Below the pieces are notes generated by a model. It was not told the DNA's origin. It ran no database searches and was given only the letters and a program-made list of their open reading frames with translations. Shown here piece by piece: positions 45,216 to 56,990 of a stretch of 64,000 bases of DNA (positions within the stretch are counted from its first letter, which is position 1; each line of letters opens with the position of its first letter). Location: the NCBI RefSeq assembly GCF_002288925.2, contig NW_022098001.1:12954557-13018556 (forward strand), read 5' to 3'. The position numbers were made by a program, and so were the translations under genes. The DNA is from Delphinapterus leucas (taxonomy: Eukaryota > Chordata > Mammalia > Artiodactyla > Monodontidae).

Positions 45216-47249
45216 TGAAGTTGCTGGGGGCTGGGGAGGGAAGGTCAGCTTCTAGGATGGATACCTGGGTAGGGGAGAGATGACACAAATAAAAATCTTC
45301 AGGGATGAACGCATGTTGGGTCCACAAATAACTAACATTCACCATAGCCCTGAGGGAAGTCATTATTGGAAAGAAGGGGTGATTTCTGGAAAGCTGATTG
45401 AATTAGGTCAATTCAGTATCTTTAACCATATCTCAAAAACATGGAAAATGTCACAAAAGGTTTCCATAATGCCAAAATAATTGAGAAACAGATCATCATA
45501 AGCTTCATGAAATTGTGCCACCTAAATAAAAGTTATTATTATCTCCTTTTGTTGAAGGATTAGATAGAAAAAAATTGGCTTTCGACAACACCTCATGGTT
45601 TTAGAAAGAGATGGAAACCTTTTGCGACAAGTGCCAACAGAAGACTAGTGGTTAATGGCTGAGTTATAAAAAAGTCACAAACCCAGGGCTGGTTCATAAT
45701 GTACATGGATCTCTAAAAACTTTAAGTGTACAATCTTCTGCCCGGCTCCACCTCAATCCTTCCTTTCTGTTTTAAAAATAAAGCTACCAGTTTATAAACA
45801 ACTTTCATACCAAAGGCTTGACCCCCTGGGTGATAAGTGACAAGAGCAGCGTACTAATGGACATTTTAAGAGTTCCACATCAGCAGAATTACCCTGTCTC
45901 AAACTGGCTTGGGGTTATCAGTGTAATCTTTTAAAAATTACTTTCTAAACAAACTTAACAACTAAGATGATTGGTATAAGGGAAGGAAAGTTAAAGCCAA
46001 AAATATTTCAAATGTGGCTTTAAAAAGAATGATGGCACATACATTACTGATCAGTGTCTGAGCTCTGGACATTTTCCTGTTTTCTTTGTGGAACAGAAGA
46101 ATTTTCATCTACTCTTGTGCCTTTGACCTCCTGCCACACATCACAGTCTTAAAAAAAATGTGACTGCTACGAACAGGATTCAGAATTACTCCTGCACTCC
46201 ACACTGCGTTAGGTGTGATGGTAAACAAGATAGAGTCTTTTCCATGAAATGCTTTTCTTTTAAATGAGAAGCTTAACTAGTCTTCTAGTTAAATTGATGC
46301 ATTGACTTCATGTGTTTTCCTCCTCTCCCTCTCCCTCCTAAGACCCCAAAAAGGAAGGAGAAAATGTTAAAGAATGAGAAATTTAAACCAATTCTTGGAA
46401 GATTGAAAACCGACCAAGGAATTGTACCTGACACAGTAGGATAGAGGAGGTTACAACCTAAATTACCTGTTAAAAGGGATGCTGATGAGAGACCAAGAAG
46501 GATATTGATAGCAGGAAAATTAACTGTCCCTGTAACCCTCCTCCTGAAATACTAAAAAATTTAGAGGTGCCAGGGAACCTTGAATGTGAGCATGAGGTGT
46601 GGAATCAAAACCAGGAGACTTGAGTTGAAATTCTGTAAAGGGAGCAACTGAACCCCAAGAGCACCTGATGCTAATCAAGAGAGTCTATCCTGAGGAATGA
46701 CACAAAGTTTATTCTTTGGACTCATTCAGGGATAACAGATACAGAGCGGGCAGGAAGGGTATTGAATTGAAGCAATTTAAGGATTAAGTAAAAACCTCCA
46801 TAATGAATGTGGGACACTTTAGGGTGCTTTCCCCTCTGGAAATATAAATAATTCTATCAGTCTTTCACTTACTAGCTGGAATGCTTCTATAAAGAGAAAC
46901 TTTCCCTCATTTGATACTTGATACATCCAGTAAAAATATGATAAGTTCTTGATTCTTTCTCTTTATTTGCAGTTTTCTAAATATTGGGTTGATTCAGTAA
47001 TATTCACCAACGATGGCCAATTAGCTTTGATTTGCCTCACTGTTCTTATGAACTCGTACACTTAAACATATTTAATGTGCTCCAATCTATTGATATTATT
47101 ATCCCGTTGAAGCTTAAATTGTCCCATTTTTGCAGGTGAGTTTGGCTATTGAATCATTCTGACGTAACGTAAGTAAGCATTAACAGCTTCTTTGCTATCA
47201 ATAGAATGAAATGACAAAATGATCCAGGCTCACTTTGACATTTTTTTTC
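45216..47249. other. Unassigned AT-rich DNA, 2 kb without features
   Basis: The longest stretch in the window where I recognise nothing: no frame above 66 codons, no simple repeat and no splice-flanked segment. Confidence 0.35.
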
Positions 47250-48518
47250 TTTAAATCACAGTCATTGGAGAAAAGTGTCTAACAGGAAAAAGTGAGCTGT
47301 CAAAAGAGAAACTCAAAGGAAAAAAGATAATGCAGAAAGTTATAGAAACCTTCAAATATACCTTAGTGACATTGCTAGGATGGGAGATAAAGCAAAGGAA
47401 ATTTCCCCGGGGGAGAAAGAAGAATACAAAGGAAAACAAATGGAAAAAATGATCACACTTAGGTCCAACATTCAACTAACTGTAAAACCAGAAGAGAAGA
47501 ATAGAGGAAAAAAATCAAAGGAAACAAATTACTTTAAAAGAACTCCTCCCCTCTTCCCACAATTTTCCCAAGATTAAAACTGTGAATCTTAAGACTGAGA
47601 GGGCCCACGAAGAACCACGTACAGTGAGTGAACATAGACCCGTACGAAAACAGAACATCATGAAATTTCATGAAGTTCCAGAACATAAACAAAGAGAAAG
47701 ATTCATTAGAACTAGTTCCGTACGAAGAAACAAAAGTGAGCAAGGCTTTGGACTTTTCAACATTAAAATACAATGGAGGGACTTCTGCTTCCAGCTAAAA
47801 TGGCATCATAGGAACTGGGTTTGTCTTCTTGCCAAAACAACGGAAAAACCAGGTACAATATACAAAACAATGTTTTCAAGACATTAGACACCAGGCAACA
47901 AAGTACGGTGACTCCTGAGAGATGGGAAACAGACAAGGCTTGCTTCAGCTTCCCACCTTGAGAGAGTTTTCAGGCGATGGAATGGAATTTAAGGAGATTA
48001 AGTGAAGGATTAAGGAGATTAAGCTAAGAGTGTGGTGAGATTAAGACAACTGCAGTTCACAGGGCAGAGTCCTGGAGAGAACAGAGCTTTGCAGAGTGAG
48101 AACTTCCAGAGACCTGCAGAAGAGTTTCCTTAAGTATTCAGGAAGTGTCCTCACTGAGGCTGGGGAAGAACCACCACGTGTAAAAGAATTAGTGGGAACA
48201 GTTCCTTGAGCTCACATGGGTCTGGGAATAGTCCCCGTCTCCACCATCCAGACTGGAAAACCTCATTAGTTAGAATATTCAGAAGGATCTCTCCTCATTA
48301 GTGGAAAATAATTAGTCCTAGATGAAATGCTGCTCTGTTATTGCTTATCAAATATTAAAAGCAACACCCAAAGGGATCAAAGTATTTCTGAGTAACTTCT
48401 AGAATAAAGCTCAAGAATATTGAAAAGGATGCAAAAATATCTAGTACCCAGCAAGGAGAGAGTAATATTTTTAAAGTATGGAAAGAAAAAGTTCCAACCT
48501 AGACTTCAATACCCAAAG

Positions 48519-48877
48519 TGTTATGAACTGAATATTTGTGTTGACATTCAACAAAGTTCATATGTTGACATCCTAACACACAGTATGATGGTACTAGAAT
48601 CTGGGGCTTTTAGGAGGTGATTAGGTCTCGAGGGCAGAGCCTTCATGGAGGGGTTAGTGCCTTTACGAAAAGGGACACAGAGAGCTTCCTTGTACCTTCT
48701 GACATGTGAGGACATAGTAGAAAGACTGCTGGCTATGAACCAGGAAGTGGGTTCTCATCAGATACCAAATATGCTGGTGTCTTCCCAGCCTCCAGATTTG
48801 TGAGAAATAAGTTTCTGTTGTTTATAAGCCACCCAGTCTATTGTATTCTGTTATAACAGCCCAAATGGACTAAGACA
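48519..48877 (+). mobile_element. MST-type MaLR LTR
   Basis: TGTTATGAACTGAATATTTG to GACTAAGACA with 'catatgttgacatcctaac', 'taggaggtgattaggtctcgagggcagagcc', 'cagcctccagatttgtgagaaataa' (AATAA region) and 'gccacccagtctattg'. About 30-40 bp shorter than the copy at 2894. It interrupts L1M ORF1. Confidence 0.85.
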
Positions 48878-49404
48878 CACAAAATACCTAAGTGGAAACT
48901 GAAGTTGAATTAAAGAACTTTTCAGACATGTAGAAGCTGAAAGAAGCAATCACCCACAGACTCACATTATAAGAAATATTAAAGGAAGCCCTATAGGGAG
49001 AAGGAAAATCATACCAGTTGGAAATATGGATCTAAGAAAAGAAATAATGAGCACCAGAAATGATAACTACATGAGTAGATATGTGATTTACAACTTATTT
49101 ATATCTCTTTAAAAGATAATTTACTACTTAAAAATGATAACAATGTAGTGTGGGGTCTATAAGGTATGTAGACAGTAAAATGTATGACAACATTAGTATA
49201 AAGGCTGGGAAGGGAGAAATACTTATATTACTGTAAGTTTCTTAAACCATATATGAAGTGATAAATATTGCTAGAACGTAGACTGTTATAAGTATGTATA
49301 CTGTAAACCATAAAGTAACCACTGAGATAACAGAACAAAGATTTATAGCTGTTTAGTCAGCAAAGGAGATAGAATAGAATCATAAAAAATGTTCAATCCA
49401 AAAA

Positions 49405-49680
49405 AAAAAGGATGGTGGTGGTAGGAGAAATTGGGAGATTGGGATTGACATATGTACACTATTGATACTATGTGTAAAATAGATAACTAATGTGAACCTG
49501 CTGTATAGCACAGGGAACTCTACTCAGTGCTCTGTGGTGACCTAAATGGGAAGGAAATCCAAAAAGGAAGGGATATATGTATACGTACAGCTGATTCACT
49601 TTGCTGTACAGTAGAAACTAACACAACATTGCAAAGCAACTATACTCCAATAAAAATTAATTAAAAAAACAAACAAAAAC
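49405..49680 (+). mobile_element. 5'-truncated cetartiodactyl L1 (3' end only)
   Basis: 'gggattgacatatgtacactattg', 'acctgctgtatagcacagggaac', 'gattcactttgctgtacagtag', 'actaacacaacattgcaaagc' then an A-rich tail with (CAAA)n. Sits between L1M blocks. The target duplication is ambiguous in the surrounding A runs. Confidence 0.85.
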
Positions 49681-50130
49681 AAAACAAAAGGCAAAAATGT
49701 AGAAAAGTAAACAAAGAACAGTTGGTACAAATAGAAAATAAATAGCATGATGGTAAGTTTAAACTCAATCATATCAATAAATATGTAAACGTGCATGGTC
49801 TAAACATTTTAATTAAAAGGCTGGTATAATTAGCTTGAATAAAAAAGCAAGACCCCCAGTTATATGTTGCCCACAAGGAACCCAGTGTAAATATCAAGAC
49901 ATAACTAGGTTAAAAGTCAAAGGATGAAAGAAGATATACTATTCTAAAACTAACTAGAGAAATCTGCACTAGCTACATTAATATCAGAAAAAGTAAACTT
50001 CAGAGCAAAAATTATTGCCAGGGATATAGATGGTCGTTTCTTAATGATAAAGGAATCAATAAATCAAAGAGTCATAGCAATCCTAAGTATTTCTGCACCT
50101 AATAACATAGCTTCAAAATATATGAAGCAG

Positions 50131-50336
50131 GGCTTCCCTGGTGGCACAGTGGTTGAGAGTCCACCTGCCAACGCAGGGGACGCGGGTTTGTGCCCCGGTC
50201 TGGGAACATCCCACATGCCGCGGAGCGGCTGGGCCTGTGAGCCATGGCCGCTGAGCCTGCGCGTCCGGAGCCTGTGCTCCGCAACGGGAGAGGCCACAAC
50301 AGTGAGAGGCCCACGTACCGCAAAAGAAAACGAAAC
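50131..50336 (+). mobile_element. CHR-2-type SINE, near-consensus
   Basis: 'ggcttccctggtggcacagtgg' start, 'acgcgggtttgtgccccggtc', 'gccgcggagcggctggg', 'cgcgtccggagcctgtgctcc' and end 'cccacgtaccgcaaaag'. Perfect 15-bp duplication AAAATATATGAAGCA at 50115-50129 and 50337-50351. Well-kept CpGs indicate youth. Confidence 0.95.
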
Positions 50337-50800
50337 AAAATATATGAAGCAAAAACTCATATAACTGCAAGGAGAAAGAGACAAATCCATAATTATAGTC
50401 ACAAATCTCAATAACCTTCTTTTAATTTCTGGAACAAAGGGACAGAAAATCAGGGTGAATGGAGATAACTTGAACAATACAATAAACCAATCTGACTTAA
50501 TTGACATTTATAGAACAACCAACAACAGGAGAGTACACATTCAAGTATGTCGAGAAGTCTGTCAGGTACCAAGGATGCACAGAACAAGTCAACACACAGC
50601 CTACCTCAATAGGCCATATTCTAGACCATAAAATATGCCTCAGTGGATTTGAAAGAATTCAAGTCATACAAAGTATGTTTTCTGACCATAATGGAACTAA
50701 ATTAGAAATCAAAACTACAAGGAACTCTGGGAAATTCACAAATGTGAGAATTAAACAACACACTAAATACTTTACTTTTCATTTACCTTTTCTGAGGAGG

Positions 50801-51883
50801 CAAAAAAGGATGTACTCTAGAGAAATTAAGGAGTAAAACAAAGAAGGGAAAAACTTGAGCCTCAGGGTACCTAGGATCCTGTCAAAAGGAAGTTCAGGTT
50901 GACAGCTGTCAGTGAACCAAGAGAGCAGCCAGACTGGAACTGGGCAAGAAGAGGGAGAATTTTGTGAGGGAGTCCTCCAGGAACAAAATAAAAGTGATAC
51001 ATCGTTTGGTGTGTTTAAACCTAGGCACATGATGGATGGAGAGGTTTGAAATATCTAAGGATATGTTTATAGATAATTATGAGATAAAAGGTAATGAGGT
51101 AACACAGTAAAAAAAAGGTGTATAAGAAGCATAATTACATTATACTATTATATTTGGCTGTGCTGAGAACATATTTTATGTTGTTATAGTAATGCAAATG
51201 ACGGTTATTGCTTTCACTAAAAAATATGTGATAGCTGTATTGGGAGGGTAAAAGTAAGTTGGTGTAAGAGAATTTATCAGCTATCATAGCATCAGTAAAT
51301 AATGCATGTATTTGATAAATCAAGTGGTAGGGCAATAGTCCTGAGAAGGGCAACCCTCACCTAACCCCATGTGGGATGCTGGAGGGTACTGCTGAAGTTG
51401 TAACAGGAGCTAGTCTTTCACTGAGGCATGTAGCCACCTCGTCTTACAGTCTCTGTGCCTGGACCCAAAAGCATGTGGGAAAAAAAAAAAAAAAAAGAGG
51501 TAGGCCACTCTGTCTTATTTAAAATAATGGAGGTAAGTATCAGAAGAAATAGTTTTCAAAAGTTTAAAATGTTGCTGCTGGAAGTTACACTAGGAAAACA
51601 GAACAGGAAAGGGTGGATCAGAGGATTGCTATCTTCCAGTATAAGTCTTTAGTTAAGACAAAATTCTACAGAGGTATTTTTTAGATAAGAAATTAAACCA
51701 ACTAAATTGGAAACAGCCATATCTCTTATTACTCTCAATTTCATCTGAGGACAGAATAAGAGGAAACTTGCTCACTGGCATCTGAGTTGTACAAGGTAAA
51801 GCAGAGTATGCCCTAGGCATAAAATTTAGATACACTTCTATAGTATTTAACTAAGTTGACTAAAGTAGTAATGCGAGGTTGTA
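50801..51883. other. Unassigned DNA
   Basis: Apart from an A run at 51480-51496, no repeat or gene recognised. Confidence 0.35.
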
Positions 51884-51897
51884 AGGGTGATGACTTT

Positions 51898-52102
51898 ATT
51901 TATTTATTATTATTTTTACTTTTTAAAGTTTTTTTTGATGTGGACCATTTTTAAAGTCTTTACTGAATTTGTTACAGTACTGCTTCTGTTTTGTCTTTTG
52001 GCCGCCAGGCAGGTAGGATCACAGCTCCCCGACCAGGGATCGAACTTGCACCCCCTGCATTGGAAGGCGAGGTCCCAACAACTGGAGGGCCAGGGAAGTC
52101 CC
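51898..52102 (-). mobile_element. tRNA(Glu)-derived CHR-type SINE, older form
   Basis: Left side is the 3' part ('gtggaccatttttaaagtctttactg', 'ttggccgccaggcaggtagg'). The right end has 'gaccagggatcgaacttgcaccccctgcattgg' (B box complement) and 'gggccagggaagtccc'. Perfect 14-bp duplication AGGGTGATGACTTT at 51884-51897 and 52103-52116. Confidence 0.9.
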
Positions 52103-52617
52103 AGGGTGATGACTTTTAAAACACCATTTAAAAGAGTAATGGCATTGTAACCGACAATTAATTGACTAGGGGCTTATACCAGAAAACCTCAGTAATCAAA
52201 GTAGTATTTTAAGGCAATATTTAAAATTCAAAGTTAATATAAAAAAATCTATGATGAGCAAAATGTCAAAAATTTTAGTTAAAAAACAGTACTGTGTTAC
52301 TTAATTTTTCTTTTGTGTCAGGCTCCAATATGGCTTGACATGGCACTGTTTAACAAATATTAAGTGTCCTAGGTACCAGGAGAATAATAATCATTCTGTG
52401 TGAAGATTAACTGTCGTCCCAAGGGAAAGCTTTCTGGAAACTTTAACATACTGTATAAATGTCAGTTGCTTCAAATAATATCCATAGTACTTTATTACCT
52501 GTTAAATCAAATCTGATTATATTGGTTTCTAGTACCTTCTATAAAAGTCATCAATCCTATTTTCTATAATGCCCTTAGCAAAATGAATAATTCTTATGAA
52601 TACCATTTCCTTTGCAG

Positions 52618-52780
52618 GCAGCTAGTGTTTAATGTTACTAACCATCTGTTCCTTTTCCTTACTCCTCACAAGAAAGGGGCAATTTGTCCGGATTCCACCG
52701 CTGGTTTTTTCCTGTGCTCAGCTTGGACTGCACAATGGGGCAGGACCAAACACATTTTCTGTCTAGGAGAAGGTACACCT
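52618..52780 (+). other. Candidate exon with splice-like borders
   Basis: The acceptor 'ccatttcctttgcag' ends at 52617; possible donors are at 52773 (AAG|GTACAC) and 52781 (CCT|GTAAGG). One frame is open throughout (QLVFNVTNHLFLFL, then GAICPDSTAGFFLCSAW). I recognise no family and no partner exon, so chance is quite possible. The rest of 52117-53394 holds no recognised repeat. Confidence 0.2.
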
Positions 52781-53394
52781 GTAAGGGCACGAGCAACAGA
52801 GCTCCCACATTTTGAAAGTGATTGGGAACTTGGTAGAAGAAATGGAGTCACACCCCTGGGTAGGCACCTTCTTCAAAGACCTGTTTCTCTCAAGGTCCAT
52901 CTTTCTAATTGCTGACTTTGCACAGACTCTAAAACAACCTGCATACCAAAATCTGAAAGGAAAGGTCAACCTAAAGGTCACAAGTTTTAAGGGTGCTACT
53001 TCAAAGACATTTATCTCCTTTACAACACCATTAGTCTTGGGTAATGGTCTATTGTCTTTCATCATCCCAACCTCTTCACCTGCCTGTTTACTTTGAGTCC
53101 AACCTCAGAATTCAAGCCCCAGCATAAACGGGTGTTTTTTGGCTACTTAACACTGGCCCAGTGGAAGGTTGTTCATAGTCTGGTTTGCAGTTGTCTGTTG
53201 TTTAAAGGAAATGCAGTTACTAAGACAGCGGTATGGTTTAATCTTTTGTCTAAAACATGGAAAAGACCTTTGTGGGGCATAGTTAACAATGAAGAAAAGA
53301 GCCTTATATTTTAATATGTTTATTGTAGTTTCATGTATAAGTCTAAAAAAAATCAGGAACATAAATACCCAACAATAAAAATAGCCACATTTGC

Positions 53395-53608
53395 ATAGTA
53401 CCAAACTAAATATTTTTATATGTAATATCTCACTTAATCCTCATTGTGACCTTATGAAATAGGTATTATTATTATTAGTGTCAATTTACAGATGGAGAAA
53501 AGATTATATAGAGATGAATAATTTTTCAAGGCCCTAATAAGTAGGGGAACTGGTGTTTGAACCCAGGCAGTGTGGCTGCAAACCTCTATGCTATACTGCC
53601 TTGCACAT
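53395..53608 (-). mobile_element. MIR SINE
   Basis: Reverse MIR: 'atgtaatatctcacttaatcctcattgtgacc', 'aaataggtattattattattagtg', 'tttacagatggagaaaag' and 'gtgtttgaacccaggcagtgtggct'. Confidence 0.85.
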
Positions 53609-54059
53609 AAAAGAATAGTATAGCAACTTGGTGAATTATTATTTAGCCTTTAAAATTGTTATAAAGTCTATACAGTGACATAAAGATGGAATAGAAATTT
53701 CATGACCCTCTGATTTAAACTGTATAAAATATATACAGTGCAAGTAAAGACTGAGAGGTAATAGGGAAAATTGTCTGGGGCCAAGGACCCCAGGGGAGTC
53801 AAAAGAAAAAAACAATCACAAAATATGATAAGAAAAGCCCTTGGTAGAATTTGGGCATTGTTGCTAAGAACTCTGTTCCTGATTCAGTTCCACTTCCCAA
53901 GCTCAGATTTGTCCCTGGATTTTGCCTTTTTGGAAACCTCTGGAAAGATTTTTAGGGAAATCTCTGGCTGACGCACATTATCTAACTCCTCGGTTGCTCA
54001 GGTCACAGACTAATTCATTCTATCATGGCTGATATTCACTATGTGTTGCCCAGTCTTCT
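53609..54059. other. Unassigned DNA
   Basis: No feature recognised between MIR and the LTR. Confidence 0.35.
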
Positions 54060-54765
54060 GCTTTTGCAACCCTCCTCATACTGATGCCGAAAGCTCAGCC
54101 TCTCTGTACACCAGTGCCCAATCGAATCTCAGAGACAGAGTTCTGGCTGAAGGAGAAAAGGATAGCTTTATTGCTTTGCCAGGCAAGGGGGGACACAGTG
54201 GGCTCTTGCCTCGAAAAGCTACGTGTCTCAACCTGGGAGGATTTGATGAGGAGTTTCATAGCAATAGTTCAAGGATGGGGTTGCTGACAAGATCAGGCTG
54301 TGGGCAGGGTCTCAGGTTGTCTCCTAATCTTTTTTTTTTTTGCGGTACGCGGGCCTCTCCCGTGGCGGAGCACAGGCTCCGGACGCGCAGGCTCAGCGGC
54401 CATGGCTCACGGGCCCAGCCGCTCCGCGGCACGCGGGATCTTGCCGGATCGGGGCACGAACCTGTGTCCCCTGCATCGGCCGGCAGACTCTCAACCACTG
54501 CGCCACCAGGGAAGCCCGCCCGTCTCCTAATCTGGATGAGCTTCTCTGGTCCCTTTAATCTGGCCTCAGGTGGTTTCTTGGCTGCTCCTCCCTTGATTAG
54601 CAACAATTCGAATCTGCCCTTTGGAACTCAGGGAAGGTCATGGAGGCTGGAGTCTTGCCTACAAGAAACGGGGGACAAAAAAGGCATCTGTGCCCAGGAA
54701 CCCTACAGGGTCCTCCTTGGTTTCAATACCACAAACGACATAATGAGAATAGTTCTTGAAGCATG
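54060..54765 (-). mobile_element. Retroviral-type LTR, split by a SINE
   Basis: About 500 bp of LTR-like DNA after removing the SINE. On the minus strand a polyadenylation signal (complement of TTTATT at 54167-54172) sits in a 'ggcaaagcaataaagctatcc' context, followed by a pyrimidine-rich stretch, as at the R/U5 border of retroviral LTRs. The outer borders and family are not certain. The 241-residue plus-strand open frame over this region is antisense to the LTR and SINE and is not a gene. Confidence 0.55.
54331..54521 (-). mobile_element. CHR-2-type SINE with a small internal deletion
   Basis: Between perfect 12-bp duplications GTCTCCTAATCT (54319-54330 and 54522-54533). CpGs are well kept. 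Compared with the copies at 26081 and 37861, about 16 bp are missing where those read 'cctctcactgttgtggcctctcccg' and this one reads 'cctctcccg', consistent with loss between two 'cctctc' repeats. Confidence 0.95.
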
Positions 54766-55079
54766 ATAGTGAGATTACGTTGATCATTTTGTCTTATGAG
54801 AAATAAGAAAAAAAGTCTTAAAACTTTTTCAAGAAAAAGTGTCAAACTCTGCTGTAAGAATGATTGCGATGTATAGAGTTATTTCTTTAAAAAAAGCCAC
54901 TTTGATCAAATGTGTCATGTTTTATTAATACCTGTTGTAAACATAATTAAGGTAAAATTGGATGTGAGCCTGCTAGTTAAAAAAACCTCTCACAGTTATA
55001 AATGAGATGATATTTGGGGGAACAAGCTGTATTAGGTGGAAAAGGAAATGATGAATTCCAGACAGAGTCAGTGGTCAAT

Positions 55080-55785
55080 CTATATCAATCCATTCATCTT
55101 TTCAACAAGTATTCAGTGAGCACACACCATGTGCCAAGCACTGTGCTGGGTGCTGGGTATTCAGTGGTGACCACAATGTACAAGGTCCCAACACTTGCAG
55201 ACTTTACCATATAATTAGTAGTGGAAATAGATTTTAGACAGGTAAATATAAGTATGTGATTGCTAAATGTTGAGTGCTATGAAGGAAAGATCAGAGTGTC
55301 ATGACAGAATAACCTGGGAGCTACTTTAGACCAAGCATTCGAAGAAGGTCTTGCTGAACAGGTGAGGCTTAAAATAAGACCTAAAGGCTGAGAAAGGACC
55401 AGCCATATTAGAAGTCACTGATCGCACACTTCAGGTGGACGGAACACCAGAAGATGTAAGGCCCCCAAGGTGGTGAAGAAAAGGCCAAAGAGGTGGGAGT
55501 GCAGTAAAGAAGGAGGGGAATGAGGTGGCTGAAGGGTGAGGTCATGAGAAAGGAGCGGGTTTAATTATAAGTGTGGTGGACACCACTGAAGATCATTGTT
55601 TGGAGAATAAACTTGAGAGGGACAAAAATAAAAATAAGGGGGCTACTGTAGATGTCTAAGCAACAAATGGTAGACCTTAGGATTAGGGTGTTGGTGATGA
55701 AGATGGGGAGGAGAGGAAGAATTGAAGATACATTGTAATGAAAGAATTCTCAGAGGATGTGGTAAGGAAAGGGAGGTAACAAAAT
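55080..55785 (-). mobile_element. L2 LINE 3' end (part 1)
   Basis: Reverse L2: 'tcaacaagtattcagtgagcacacacc', 'gccaagcactgtgctgggtgctggg', 'aatgttgagtgctatgaagg', 'cattcgaagaaggtcttgc', then ORF2 C-terminal complements. The same element appears to resume at 56285. Confidence 0.8.
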
Positions 55786-56284
55786 TATGTATTAGGGTGA
55801 TAAGTGCTATAACAAATAGTCCCTTCCAAATCTCAGTGACTTAACTCATTAAAAGCTATTTTTTTGTTCATATCACCATCCAGTATGGGTCAACAGCAGA
55901 GTGAGGGAGGCCTGCTCCCCACATTCAGGTTTTTACATCTTGTGGAGCCTCCATTTTCAAAGACGGCTTCCCAAATGACCAGGAACAGAAAGAGAGAGCG
56001 TGGAGGACCACACAGAACATTTAAGGGGCCAGCCGGCTATGGAGCGCTTCACCTCTATCCACATTCTATTGGCCAGAACTCAGTAACATAACCGTGCTTA
56101 ACTGTGGGCGTTAGGGGTGCTGGGTCACCTGTTCAGGAAGAAAATGGAAGCAGTTTGTGAACACAATGCATTATCTCTGCCCCAAATGACCACATGGCTT
56201 TAGCTTGAGCTAGTGGCTGGCTATCTGTACACTGAGCTGGGGAAGACTCCAGGGGGAACAAGTCTGTGGGAGGAGATCAAGTAA
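55786..56284. repeat. Old interspersed repeat inserted in L2, family not assigned
   Basis: 'ttagggtgataagtgctataacaaatagtccc' at the left and 'attctattggccagaactcagtaacataacc' at the right are typical of ancient LTR-like dispersed repeats. Its position between two halves of an L2 shows it is the later insertion. Confidence 0.45.
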
Positions 56285-56415
56285 CTGGTTTTAGACTTGC
56301 TCAGTTTGAGATGCCTCATTGCCATCCAGGTGGAGATGTCAGGTAGGTAGTGTGATACTCAAGTGCCGAGTTCAGTTTTTGGCCAGATATATAAAATACT
56401 AGGAAACATCTAGAT
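56285..56415 (-). mobile_element. L2 LINE (part 2)
   Basis: 'tttagacttgctcagtttgagatgcctcattgcc' and 'ggtggagatgtcaggtagg' are reverse L2 ORF2 codons lying 5' (in L2 terms) of part 1. Confidence 0.7.
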
Positions 56416-56449
56416 AATTTGAGCAAGGCTATGTGCATTGAATGTGTCT

Positions 56450-56990
56450 TTGTCTGCCTATTTATTTATTATTTAATAAATGTTTACTGAGCACCTACTA
56501 TGTTCCAGGCATGGTCTGGGCAAGGGGCAAATAGCACTATACAAAACATAATATGTTTAGAGCTTATACTCCACTAGAGACAGACAAACACTAAGCAAGG
56601 TAAGTGAAGTACATGGTATGTTGTAGTGTGATAAAGTCGAAGATAGAATGGAGAAGGGGAACAGGGACTGGAGTTGGGGGGAGGCGGCTAATGCAGTTGT
56701 AAATAGGATGCTCAGGGAAGACCTCACTAAAGATGTGACTTATGAGCAAAGACCTAAAAGGAGGTGAAGACGAAGTCATGTGGTTAACTGGCGAGTGGAG
56801 ATTCAGGCCAGGGGGACACTGAATGTAAATGCTTTGAGATAGGAGTGTGACTGTGCCTCTGGCTGGACTGGAGCAGGGGTGGAAGAGAGAGTAAGTAGTA
56901 GATGAGGTCATGGTTGCGGGGGGAGGGGATCAAGGCAGACCACGCAGCCCTTATAGACCTTTGTAAAGATTTTATCTTTTACTTGTGCCG
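56450..56990 (-). mobile_element. Second L2 LINE 3' end
   Basis: 'aataaatgtttactgagcacctactatgttccaggcatgg', 'ctccactagagacagacaaacac', 'atgctcagggaagacctcactaaag' and 'cttatagacctttgtaaagattttatc' are in reverse L2 order. Its minus-strand frame at 56591-56911 is a relic only. Confidence 0.8.

Larger units (their letters stand above)
47250..50800 (+). mobile_element. Old L1M relic cluster (ORF1, 5' UTR, ORF1 end, ORF2 start)
   Basis: Piece 1 (about 47250-47775) resembles L1M ORF1 3' codons ('aggcccacgaa..', 'gaacatcatgaaatttcatg'). Piece 2 (about 47776-48515) resembles an L1M 5' region with the start 'agctaaaatggcatcata', then ORF1 codons. After the LTR at 48519, ORF1 C-terminal codons resume ('acatgtagaagctgaaagaagc', 'ttataagaaatattaaaggaagcc'). 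From about 49680 the ORF2 endonuclease region follows ('aaaaaagcaagacccccagttatatgttgcc', 'accataatggaactaaa'). Inserts in it: LTR 48519-48877, L1 tail 49405-49680, SINE 50131-50336. All frames are broken. Confidence 0.65.

Noticed and set aside
50131..50336. tRNA gene suggested by A/B-box-like motifs
   Set aside because: These belong to tRNA-derived SINEs; no cloverleaf or anticodon arm is preserved.
54041..54766. Longest open frame in the window (241 residues, plus strand)
   Set aside because: It runs antisense through an LTR and a CHR SINE; its middle is translated SINE and shows no domain.
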